Source of the DNA: Caecitellus pseudoparvulus
Taxonomy: Eukaryota; Bigyra: Bicosoecida
Assembly (NCBI GenBank): GCA_965644315.1
Contig: CBFFRQ010000006.1
Location: 117,535 to 181,534, forward strand
Length of the DNA stretch: 64,000 nucleotides
Direction: 5' to 3'
This document shows positions 47,601 through 55,004 of this stretch, piece by piece (position 1 is the stretch's first letter; the number at the start of each line of letters is the position of its first letter). Position numbers and translations under genes: made by a program. The notes beneath the pieces were generated by a model. That model did not search any database. It saw only the letters and a list, made by a program, of their open reading frames with translations, and was not told the DNA's origin.

Positions 47601-49139
47601 GATCCGCCCAAGAGTTTGGAGGAGTACGTGCAGCAGGTGGGCCGAGCTGGGCGAGATGGGCAGGCTGCTCTGGCCTTACTGCTACTGGCGCCAGGGGACA
47701 TGGCTCGTGTGAGCAGCATCGTGCGGGGCAGTGATGTGAGTCCGCTCGCGTGTGCCGTGGCCCTCACGGGCGTGTGGGCGCCGCTGCTGTGGAGTCACCG
47801 GCCTGGAGGGGCGGCGTTGCCAGGCAGCGCTAGCCCCCCACCAACGGCATACTGCAGCGTGTCAGAGGAGTGGATGGGTAGCACATGCGGCCTTCCGCGT
47901 GCCATGTCTGAGACGCTGCTGTCATTGGCGGTGCAGCGCACGCACGGTGCAGTGCGGTTCTGGCGTGCCACGACCTGGTGCAGCATCACATTCACTCGGC
48001 AAGGGCACTTGCGAGATGCCTCCAAGGCCGGGGGGCGCACAGTGCAGGCTGCCATGGTGTTGGCTGCCACAGCCCAGGCTTCAGGGGTGGCCACCATGAT
48101 CGCTGACGCCGCCACGCTGGGGCCGCAGATGTTGGAGCGAGCCGATATGCAAGCCGCTTGGACACTGCTGCAGGAGGACGGCGCGTGGATGTGGCGCAGC
48201 CCCCAGGGAGCAGCTGCCATCAAAGTGCATCTGGCGTCCCTGGCGAACGTGCTGGGCGTCGCCGTGCGAGAAGTGCTGGGCAGTCTGCGGCAGGCTGACG
48301 CATGTCGCGAAGCCGCTGTGGCGTGGCTTGGGTCCGGGTGGATGCTGCAAGTGCCCAGCACTGCGACGATGGCTGAAGACTTTGTCACGCTGTGCAGTGG
48401 CATTGTGGAGGAAGCAAGGGAAGTGCAGGCGCGGGCAGGTGCGAAGCTGGCCTGCGCATCGGCCGTCTTTGCTGCTGCGGCGGCCAGTGATCCTGGCGTA
48501 GAGCCTGCCGAGCCTGCTGCACCTGAGCAAGGGGTGCCGACAGAGCTGGATGGGCTGCCGATTGCTGCCATTCCGCCCATGACTAGGGAACAGCTGGAAG
48601 CGTTCACAGCGTCGATTTCGGCGTATTTCGACGGGGGAGGGGACGCTGCAGAGGGCAAACCTGCGCTGGAGCTGGCCGCCACATTGACCGCGGAGGAGGT
48701 GCGGACATTAGCCCTGCGTTGCGCAGATGAGGTAGCAAGAAGAACCCTACAAGCCTACAGCCCCCTGACTGCAGCCCTGTCTGACTGCGCAGTGCCCCTC
48801 AGCCTGGCTGCCCTGAGCGTGCCCGGCGTGCTGCGCTGGGTGGGCAGGCTGGCAGCCGAGGATCCCTGCGCCTCTGCTGCAACGGAGACGTACTGGGCGG
48901 CCCGCGCGGCGGTTCTGCAGGACCAAACACATGAAGGGAGGCACGTGTGGGCTCACCCGCACTCTAAGTTCATCCTGGCTGCGTGTGCCAACGCATGCAG
49001 CGTTGCGCGAGTGCTGGTGGGTGTGTCCAGCGGCAGCCCGCACGCCCTGCATGGCAAGGGCTGCAGTCACTGGCGGGCAGCTGCCAGCGTCGGAATGGAG
49101 GGCGTGCTTGCAGCCCTGCGGGGGCCGCCGGAGCAGTGA
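44631..49139 (+). CDS. RECQL4: RecQ-like helicase RECQL4 with Sld2-like N-terminus
   Basis: Single exon, 1502 aa, ATGG start. Residues 1-50 match the Drc1/Sld2 homology found at the N-terminus of RECQL4 (VSRWLAAFSSKHGRPASRED), implying a role in replication initiation. A low-complexity basic region follows. Residues about 450-490 (CPGHGMPAKLLRVKKAG...FYVCP...CSFF) look like a GRF-type zinc finger. The helicase core has FRGGQEWVI, Walker A APTGSGKS (about 717), VVDEAHC (about 818), the RECQL4-typical WSHNFRP in place of RecQ WGHDFRP, and VGRAGRDGQ (about 1003). No classical RQC or HRDC domain is visible. The last 450 residues are helical and unassigned. It is a 3'-5' helicase of replication and repair. 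In-frame introns in the low-complexity parts cannot be excluded. Confidence 0.92.
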   Translation: MEHLESVKAQVSRWLAAFSSKHGRPASREDLRQNPHIEAAMRALKAAQRSVANSPQQSGFLGPRVPRSVPATKPDKREVPSASRGFKRNRAPVAASRPKRRRGAVPGTSLDPQGSCQGDQSMAVGGTEGTLQTPRSASPSHSPRAHTTVSPGRAPAAPDAGGGTRAAPNAGSTERGTDPSAGGAAGGSRGKFAAPHGRQAEPQSEPSLPARKQTTQAEAEASFCGAAHVEGDVFSGHGFGLTPAAAAKAGSKGNYVKLNLRRKRFIARKPSKRGRAARGAGYWNTPAPLDASAPPAAPAFTEAALVRDGQATPTGDSPQSGEHDSGAASTPNAPPLTSEAFGAGPSFTSRRRWGATAAQPVDPIDVCLDVAGEGGTAPRLLPGDAAGQVVAASDVQPGTLVVGDADDAAALAAVQADLRLTAGGQVKAGRAVRAAAPAASAAAYARKPVCPGHGMPAKLLRVKKAGRNKGRAFYVCPLPRSEQCSFFAWKDQHVAHAVAAYLGAAQAAVDEGLEGDGVAAQGSGSLAEQQRWQRLERERGVAWARETLPVLRAAVKKGGVLADAELVQRVLGKVLPLSRLVKMQLVALLAAHDVQAARAKAPARSEPAQRQESVSTSQAQDMVDLSEDSSVSSASQEGEDSDEAEGGATWRAQDSVALNTTLQGAVKPSSGQSHTARQEAPLHTTLLEHFGFSEFRGGQEWVIRRVLAGLSTMYVAPTGSGKSLTYQLPSLLLPGITIVVSPLVALMRDQMLQLPPALRGSAIVGRQTAADLGAALRSLKAGVTDVLFVSPERLLSPAFARLARQSDGMPLVSLVVVDEAHCMSEWSHNFRPAYLQLGGLIPQLFGAKTPVLALTATATPAVVQDVTRMLHVQDEGVHSSSWLRSNLILRVAKVPTDEGKQRILRRLLEDKALSRKPVLVYVLHQATAEAVASYLKESGFSAAAYHAGLPDSRRERAQARFMAGAVDVVVATVAFGMGINKSNIRCVVHYDPPKSLEEYVQQVGRAGRDGQAALALLLLAPGDMARVSSIVRGSDVSPLACAVALTGVWAPLLWSHRPGGAALPGSASPPPTAYCSVSEEWMGSTCGLPRAMSETLLSLAVQRTHGAVRFWRATTWCSITFTRQGHLRDASKAGGRTVQAAMVLAATAQASGVATMIADAATLGPQMLERADMQAAWTLLQEDGAWMWRSPQGAAAIKVHLASLANVLGVAVREVLGSLRQADACREAAVAWLGSGWMLQVPSTATMAEDFVTLCSGIVEEAREVQARAGAKLACASAVFAAAAASDPGVEPAEPAAPEQGVPTELDGLPIAAIPPMTREQLEAFTASISAYFDGGGDAAEGKPALELAATLTAEEVRTLALRCADEVARRTLQAYSPLTAALSDCAVPLSLAALSVPGVLRWVGRLAAEDPCASAATETYWAARAAVLQDQTHEGRHVWAHPHSKFILAACANACSVARVLVGVSSGSPHALHGKGCSHWRAAASVGMEGVLAALRGPPEQ

Positions 49140-49382
49140 AGTCCTGGCGTTGCATATGCCGCAAAGCCCAGTGCTCGTGATGCTTGCACGAGCTGGCCGA
49201 AGGCGGAGTCTTTCACGCCCGCATGGCAGATCCGGCCATGGAATTCATCCTGAACCAACAAATTAAAAGTCCCTGGAAGCTCAAGGCAGGCATGCGAGTG
49301 CCATTGCAGCGCAGCGTGCTGATCAACACCGCCTCGCGGAGCGTCGGCCTGGCAAGGCGTGGTGAGCTTCCGACTGCGCAGA

Positions 49383-51741
49383 ATGGCAGCTGCTTCTACC
49401 CCTCAGGGCGGGCTGGAAGATGTCGTGTTCAAGACTGAGCGATTGGAGGACACATTCGAGGTGGGGGACGTGCTGGGGAAGTGAGTGGCGGCAGGGGCCG
49501 TGTGCAGCTCGCCGCTCTTGGCCACCACAAACCGCTGCGGATTTTGCAGGGGAGCGTACAGCATCGTGAAACAAGGCACACACAAGGCGACAGGCGCAAA
49601 GGTCGCCATCAAGTTCGTCAACACGCGCATGTTCAAGAAGTCCTCCGAGTGCCTGCGCGAGACTGTGAAGGAGATCCAGGCTCTGCGCCAGGTGCGTGGT
49701 GCTGACTGCGGAGTTGTGGCGGCGCACACTGGCTCGCACGCTTCAGTCGCCTGGCCCGCCGCAGATTGAGGAAGCCACCAATGGCCACCCCGCCCTGCTG
49801 AAGTTCCTGGGTGCCTACCGCGACACGGCAGGCCCAGACCACACTGAGCGCCTGATGATCGTGACCCAGCTGTGCAGCGGGGGCGACCTGTTCGACCGCA
49901 TCTTGAGCAACGCCCAGAAAGGCATCGTGTACAGCGAGGCGCAGGTGGCGACCATCTTCTCCCAGCTGCTGCTGGGCCTGCAGGCCATGCACGAGCAGGG
50001 ACACATCCTGCACTGCGATCTGAAGAACGAGAACTTCCTCCTGGTGGGGGAGGGCGACGAGGCTGGCCTGGTCATCGCCGACTTCGGCATGGCGCAGGGC
50101 TTCTCCGGGGAGCCAGACGCCGTGACGACGGGGCCCAAGCGTGGCACGTGGGGCTACATGTCCCCCGAGCTGCTGGCGCACCGCGAAATCAGCGTCAAGA
50201 GCGACATGTGGGCCATGGGCGTCGCGCTGTACATTGCCCTCAAGGCGTCCCTGCCCTATGACCCCGCACGCATCCAGAGGTACGGCGCAGGGGCCATCAC
50301 ACAGTACCCCATTGACACCAGCGCCAAGGCTCTGCGCCTGTCCACGGCAGCAGCAGACCTGCTGACCCACATGCTGGACATCAACCCCTCCACACGCTTC
50401 TCCCCCGCCCAGGCGCTGCAGCACCCGTTCCTGGCCGACGCAGCAGCCGCCAGCACAGAGGCACTGGACCTGCGCAAGTTGAAGGGGTTCCGGGCGCGCA
50501 TGCGCCTGAAGGCGTCGGCTGCCGCCGTCACGGCAGGCACGTACTTGGGGCACCTGACCCGTCTGCGCACGCTGGTGCATGGGGTGGACGTGAAGGACAT
50601 GCAGTACGAACAAATGCGCAGCGCATTCATGAAGGCCAGTCACGCGGAGGACGGCAGCCGCGCAGGGGTGGCGGTGGGCCTGGACGCCTTCAAGGTGGTG
50701 CTGGCGGACTTGGGCCTGGGGGCCCTGCCTGCCGAGAGCATGTTTGCTGCCCTGGACGACGACGGGAACGGCGAGGTGGACTTCAAGGAGTTCATGTGTG
50801 GGCTGGCCCTCATGCAGGGGCCGTCGGAAGGCGCCTTGAAGATGTGCTTCCGCATCTGCGACGTGGACGGCAGCGGTTCCCTGTCCCCCTCGGAGATGGG
50901 CGTCATCCTGCGGAATTTGTCCACTGGGGACGCCGACGAGGACCAGCGCCAGGCCGACGCCCTGGCGCACGTATTTGAGACGCTGGACGTGGACGGCGAC
51001 GGGGAGGTGTCGTGGGATGAGTTTAAGGCGGGTGTGGCCAAGGACCCGTTCCTGGTGAACGCGCTCCTGAAGCCAGTGCAGCACGCCACGTCCAAGCGCA
51101 AGGGTTTCACTCTCCTGGACGCTGCGGCCGCGGTGACATCGCCTGCAGCCGCCACACCGCCTCCAGTTCCCGGTGCTGCAGGTGGCTTGACGGGGCCAGC
51201 CATGTCCACGGCCCAGCCTGAGCCCGCTGCTGCGCCCCCTGTAGCGGTGATCATGGGCTCAGACAGCGACCTGCCCACGTTGGTGCCGGGGCTGAAGGTG
51301 CTGGAGGAGTTCGGGCTGAAGCCTGAAGTCACTGTGGTCAGCGCCCACCGCACGCCGGAGCGCATGGTGGCGTGGGCCAAGGCTGCGCGGGGTCGGGGGG
51401 TGCAGGTCATCATTGCCGCGGCAGGGGGAGCGGCCCACCTGCCCGGCATGACTGCTGCTCTCACCACCCTGCCCGTCATTGGCGTACCCGTGCCGCTGAA
51501 GCACCTGGATGGTGTGGATTCCCTGCACTCCATCGTCCAAATGCCGCGCGGCGTGCCCGTGGCCACCGTGGGCATCGGCAACGCCACCAACGCCGCTCTG
51601 CTCGCCCTGCGCATCCTCAGCATCTCACAGCCTGACCTGGCTGTCAAGCTGCAGGCAAGGGCAGACGCCTCCAGGGATGCCGTGCAGGTGAAGGCGACGC
51701 AGATGGAGGCCAGCGGGTGGAAGGCATTCAGCGACGAGTGA
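49383..51741 (+). CDS. Ca2+-dependent protein kinase fused to PurE (AIR carboxylase/mutase)
   Basis: Model: 49383-49480, 49550-49691, 49765-51741 (introns 69 and 73 nt), 738 aa, ATGG start. Residues about 25-300 are a CAMK/CDPK-type kinase: glycine loop LGKGAYSIV, VAIKF lysine, [15 protein letters not shown] and GTWGYMSPE. Three canonical EF-hand loops follow: [12 protein letters not shown] (about 411), [12 protein letters not shown] (about 446) and [12 protein letters not shown] (about 488). After a 50-residue Ala/Pro linker, residues about 571-725 are a full-length PurE domain: [17 protein letters not shown] with the catalytic His, GGAAHLPGM and [12 protein letters not shown]. PurE handles carboxyaminoimidazole ribonucleotide in de novo purine synthesis. 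No stop, frame change or splice signal separates the modules, and active-site residues look intact in both. A separate PurE start at ATG 51202 cannot be fully excluded. Confidence 0.88.
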
Positions 51742-52130
51742 TTGGCAGGTGACACCCCTTTTTGGTGGCCAAGCCGACACAATGCAGCTTGGACTTCAAA
51801 TATCAGTGCAGTGCATTGTGGTGAATTGTTGTGCTTCGCTGACGAGCCACAGCGTACGCCGTGTGTTGTTCAGCACTGCAGGCCTGCGTTTCACTGCAAC
51901 TCCCGCAACTGCCAAGTGGCAGTCATCGTTTGGAGGCAGAGGATATCTGGTTCATGTCCCGCGACAGAGTTCAAAAATAGGTTTTGACGAGAGGCGACAG
52001 AGGTTTAGGGCCGAGAGTGCTGCCGTGTTTCTCCCAGGAGTGTTGCAAAACCTGCGGCGAGTTCGGGTGTGAAACGCTGGCAACTTTCTGATTCGTGTCA
52101 CTGCAGAGTGTCGCGCAGGGTTGGGACAAG
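51742..52130. other. intergenic region, kinase-PurE to glycosyltransferase-like gene
   Basis: These 389 nt are noticeably AT-richer than the flanking exons. They should contain the 3' UTR of the fusion gene and the promoter and 5' UTR of the next gene. No RNA gene, repeat or small gene could be supported. Confidence 0.4.
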
Positions 52131-54260
52131 ATGGCGATTGAAGGTAGCAGAAAATCAAAAAGTGCTTGCACCTGCTCGACATCAACGAGCATCCGCTTGC
52201 TTCTGGCGTGCGCGGCCGTGCCTCTGCTCCTGGTGCTGTATGTCGGTCAAGGCAGCTCTGCTGACGAGCGGGATACCTTCATCAACACGGCATTTCGACA
52301 CGTCCAGCGGCCTTTCTCTGGCGCACTGTCTGGATTCCTTGCCTCCAGCTCCGACGCTGGGGCGACCAGTGGGCCGTACGGCACGCTGTCTCTGCAGCGC
52401 ACCTTCCAGCTGCCTGAGCCGACGCCTGACGATGGCAGCGTGTTGCAAGGCTGGCAGTCAGCCTTTGGGCCACAGGCAAGTGTGCAAGTCATGGTGCATG
52501 CTTCTGGCGATGTGGCCGAATTGGGCCAAGTCCTCTCGCAGCTGCAGGCGACTGCCTTTGCCGGCTTGCCGCCCCTCCATCTGCGCGTTTGTGTCGCAGA
52601 AAGCGACGTGGCTGATCACACCGAGCTGCAGGGTGTGGTGCAGAACGCTACGTGGTCACATGGGACGGTGGACTTGCGGTTCGCGCGGGAGTCCTCAGAG
52701 GCGGGCGTGTGGCAGGCTTGCTGGGCGGACGGCGGCGGGGGTGTGCGGGCGGGGGGGCGTGCAGAGGCTGAGCTGGGCGTGATGTTTGAGGAGGGTGTGG
52801 TGCTATCACGCCACTGGGCCAAGTGGCTCGTCATGGCGGCAACCCAGTACAGGGCCTATGCCAACGTGACAAGTTTTTCGCTGCTGCAGCCTGTGCTGTT
52901 GACGGTAGACAGCCTGGGCAACGCGACGGACCACACGCCCCTTGGCAGCCTGGCTTTCGGGCATCAAGCCTTCAAGTTGACCGGTTCAGCGATGCCCCGA
53001 GAGACGTGGGCAGCATTTTCGCAGTGGAGGAAGGTCGACAGGCCTGCACCGGGACTAGGCGGCAGGGGGCTGCTGGCGACGTCGCTGCAGTCTCAGTGGG
53101 AGGCTTTTTGCCTGGAGGCGGGCAGCTTTGCACTTGCTGCGAACCTTGGACACGGCCTGCGATGGGCAGTCACTGGAAATGCCACTGACGAGCGCGTGGT
53201 GCCCTTCTGGCGCAGGGAGTACGGCGCACTCCCTGACAAGCCTGTCCTGCTGGCGCAGAACCTGTCTCTGGCGGCACACTCGCCGCGCCATGCCGACGCA
53301 GAGGTGATTGCTCTGGCTGCGCTTGTCAAGGAGGCGTCTCCACCTGGTCCAGCGGGGTTTGCGGGCATCATCATCATGAACGCAGGCTACGCACAGATGA
53401 CGCTCTCCTGGCTGTGCAACACTGCAGACATGCCAGGCGCACATGAGCGCACCATTATTGTGTGCACAGACCAGCTCTGCCTGTCGCTGCTGCGAACTGA
53501 GCCGCGGGCTGCCAAGCTCTTTGCCGTGGTTGGCATCGACTTGTTCCGACGCGCAGACGATGTGCCGGGCGCCAGCAAGTTCGCAACCCGCACCAACCAA
53601 GCCCAGACACTGCTGTACGCCAGCCCGAACTACGTGCTCATGATGGTCGCCCGGACAAAGTTCCTCACACAGCTCGTGGAGCATGGAGCGAGCTACCTGC
53701 TCTTCGAAACGGACGCACTGTGGACTCAGAGTGCCTACGATTGGATAGATGCTGCGCTGGATTCTGGGCACGTGGGCATTTTCAATGCTTCAGCGGACAG
53801 GTCCCCAGACCAGCCCCCCTTTGACTTTGTCGGGTACGTCGACGTGCAGCCAGACAAGCTGGGGGGCGGCTTCTTCCTCGCCATGGCCACCCCCTCCACG
53901 GTGACCTTCTTCCGAGACTGGACTGCAGCGGTGGACAAGCAAATGGCGCGACTCGGAGTCGTGGAGGGCCGCCCAGCTGGCACAGTTTCCGACCAAGTGC
54001 AGCTCCAGAACATGTTCCGGGAACGGGTCAAACAGGGCGGCATGGCGTACTTCCCCACGAAAGTCTTCCCCTCGGGCCAGTGGTACGACGGGCGCAGGCC
54101 CAAGGAGGGCGGGCTGCACAATGCCAAGGACCAAGGGGTTGTCGTGCTGCAGTTCAACTGGATCATGGGCAATGACCGCAAGATCCGCCGTGCAAAGCAG
54201 TACAGGCACTGGTTCCTGTCTGAAGATGGGAGCTGCCTGCCGCCTCAAGTGCCCGAGTAA
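52131..54260 (+). CDS. type II membrane glycosyltransferase-like protein (nucleotide-diphospho-sugar transferase fold)
   Basis: Single exon, 709 aa, starting at ATGG 52131. Residues about 23-43 (LLLACAAVPLLLVLYVG) form one transmembrane anchor after a short Ser/Lys-rich cytosolic tail, the classic Golgi type II layout. The C-terminal half matches the plant/algal nucleotide-diphospho-sugar transferase family: IIIMNAGYAQMTLSWLCN, IIVCTD, a KTRFL-like ARTKFLTQLV, YLLFETDALW at about 523 in place of the usual DxDxxW metal site, GYVDVQPDKLGGGFFLA, and the closing VVVLQFNWIMGND. Relatives transfer arabinose, xylose or galactose onto glycoproteins or polysaccharides. Donor and acceptor are not predictable here. 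The N-terminal half (residues 60-420) is unassigned. Confidence 0.75.
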   Translation: MAIEGSRKSKSACTCSTSTSIRLLLACAAVPLLLVLYVGQGSSADERDTFINTAFRHVQRPFSGALSGFLASSSDAGATSGPYGTLSLQRTFQLPEPTPDDGSVLQGWQSAFGPQASVQVMVHASGDVAELGQVLSQLQATAFAGLPPLHLRVCVAESDVADHTELQGVVQNATWSHGTVDLRFARESSEAGVWQACWADGGGGVRAGGRAEAELGVMFEEGVVLSRHWAKWLVMAATQYRAYANVTSFSLLQPVLLTVDSLGNATDHTPLGSLAFGHQAFKLTGSAMPRETWAAFSQWRKVDRPAPGLGGRGLLATSLQSQWEAFCLEAGSFALAANLGHGLRWAVTGNATDERVVPFWRREYGALPDKPVLLAQNLSLAAHSPRHADAEVIALAALVKEASPPGPAGFAGIIIMNAGYAQMTLSWLCNTADMPGAHERTIIVCTDQLCLSLLRTEPRAAKLFAVVGIDLFRRADDVPGASKFATRTNQAQTLLYASPNYVLMMVARTKFLTQLVEHGASYLLFETDALWTQSAYDWIDAALDSGHVGIFNASADRSPDQPPFDFVGYVDVQPDKLGGGFFLAMATPSTVTFFRDWTAAVDKQMARLGVVEGRPAGTVSDQVQLQNMFRERVKQGGMAYFPTKVFPSGQWYDGRRPKEGGLHNAKDQGVVVLQFNWIMGNDRKIRRAKQYRHWFLSEDGSCLPPQVPE

Positions 54261-55004
54261 AGTGCAAGTGAGGATGGAGGGAAGCTCGTGATGCCCTGAG
54301 TTCCCCAACTTGTGCAGGCCCAAGAACCGTGGCATGGGCAGGATAGGGGTATGCAGGTGGTTTGAACATGCAGGCAGTGCTTTGTGCTGCTTTTGGGGCA
54401 CGTGCCAGTTAGTGCCAGGGTTTGGCTGTGCAGCCTTGGCGACGCATATGAGTACGGGAAGGGCGTGCCAAGGGACACAGTCCAGACCGTGCGGCTGTAC
54501 CGGACAGTGGCTAAGTCAGGGGGGTGCGAATGGCCAGTTCAGTCTCGGCGATAAGCATACGCTTGGAAAGTGGGTTGGGCAGAAGGTGCGGGAGTCGGTC
54601 CAGTGGTACGAGGGAGCCTCAGAGCAAGGGCACAGGCGCTCTGCCGAGGCTCTCCAGCGCATTAGGTGGGAAAAGGCACGAGTGCTTGTGCAGTTCTGTG
54701 CTTTCAGCACCGAACATGGGAGCAAGATGTGGAGTTGTTTTGGGGTCCATTTCAGGCTGATCGCACACTTGCTCATTGTGGAGGAGCTTGCGTGTCCAAC
54801 GAAAACGAGAACCAGTCTGAGCAATGAACGACCAAACACAATTTGGAGTATCGACTGGGGCCTTTCCTTACGAGTACTAACGCATCTTGCTCCATTGGAG
54901 CAGTACAGTGGGAGAAAGTGTTCAGCCGTTTCGTCGGAGTTGCACGAAACGACACCGACCGCGTTGGCTGACGCAGAAAGCAAGAGAGGAAGCGAGCGCG
55001 CACC
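54261..55004. other. intergenic region with Sel1 relic
   Basis: This 744-nt gap carries a Sel1-like relic (54432-54670) and then AT-richer sequence. Near 54929-54950, GTTTCGT and ACGAAAC form a 7-bp perfect inverted repeat around a 9-nt loop, just upstream of the FG-GAP gene. No intact gene was recognised. Confidence 0.4.
54432..54670 (+). pseudogene. Sel1-repeat gene fragment, frameshifted
   Basis: Reading from 54432 gives SLGDAYEYGKGVPRDTVQT and VRLYRTVAKSGG, a clear Sel1 repeat (LGxxYxxGxGVxxD...Y..A...G). The frame then fails at a run of six G (54519-54524). One base over, the next repeat continues as ANGQFSLGDKHTLGKWVG, then SVQWYEGASEQGH. Five G instead of six would restore continuity. 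No ATG-to-stop frame encloses both parts, and later bases show no further repeats. It is either a decayed Sel1 gene or, less likely, an assembly error. Sel1 proteins are solenoid adaptors, for example in ER-associated degradation. Confidence 0.6.
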
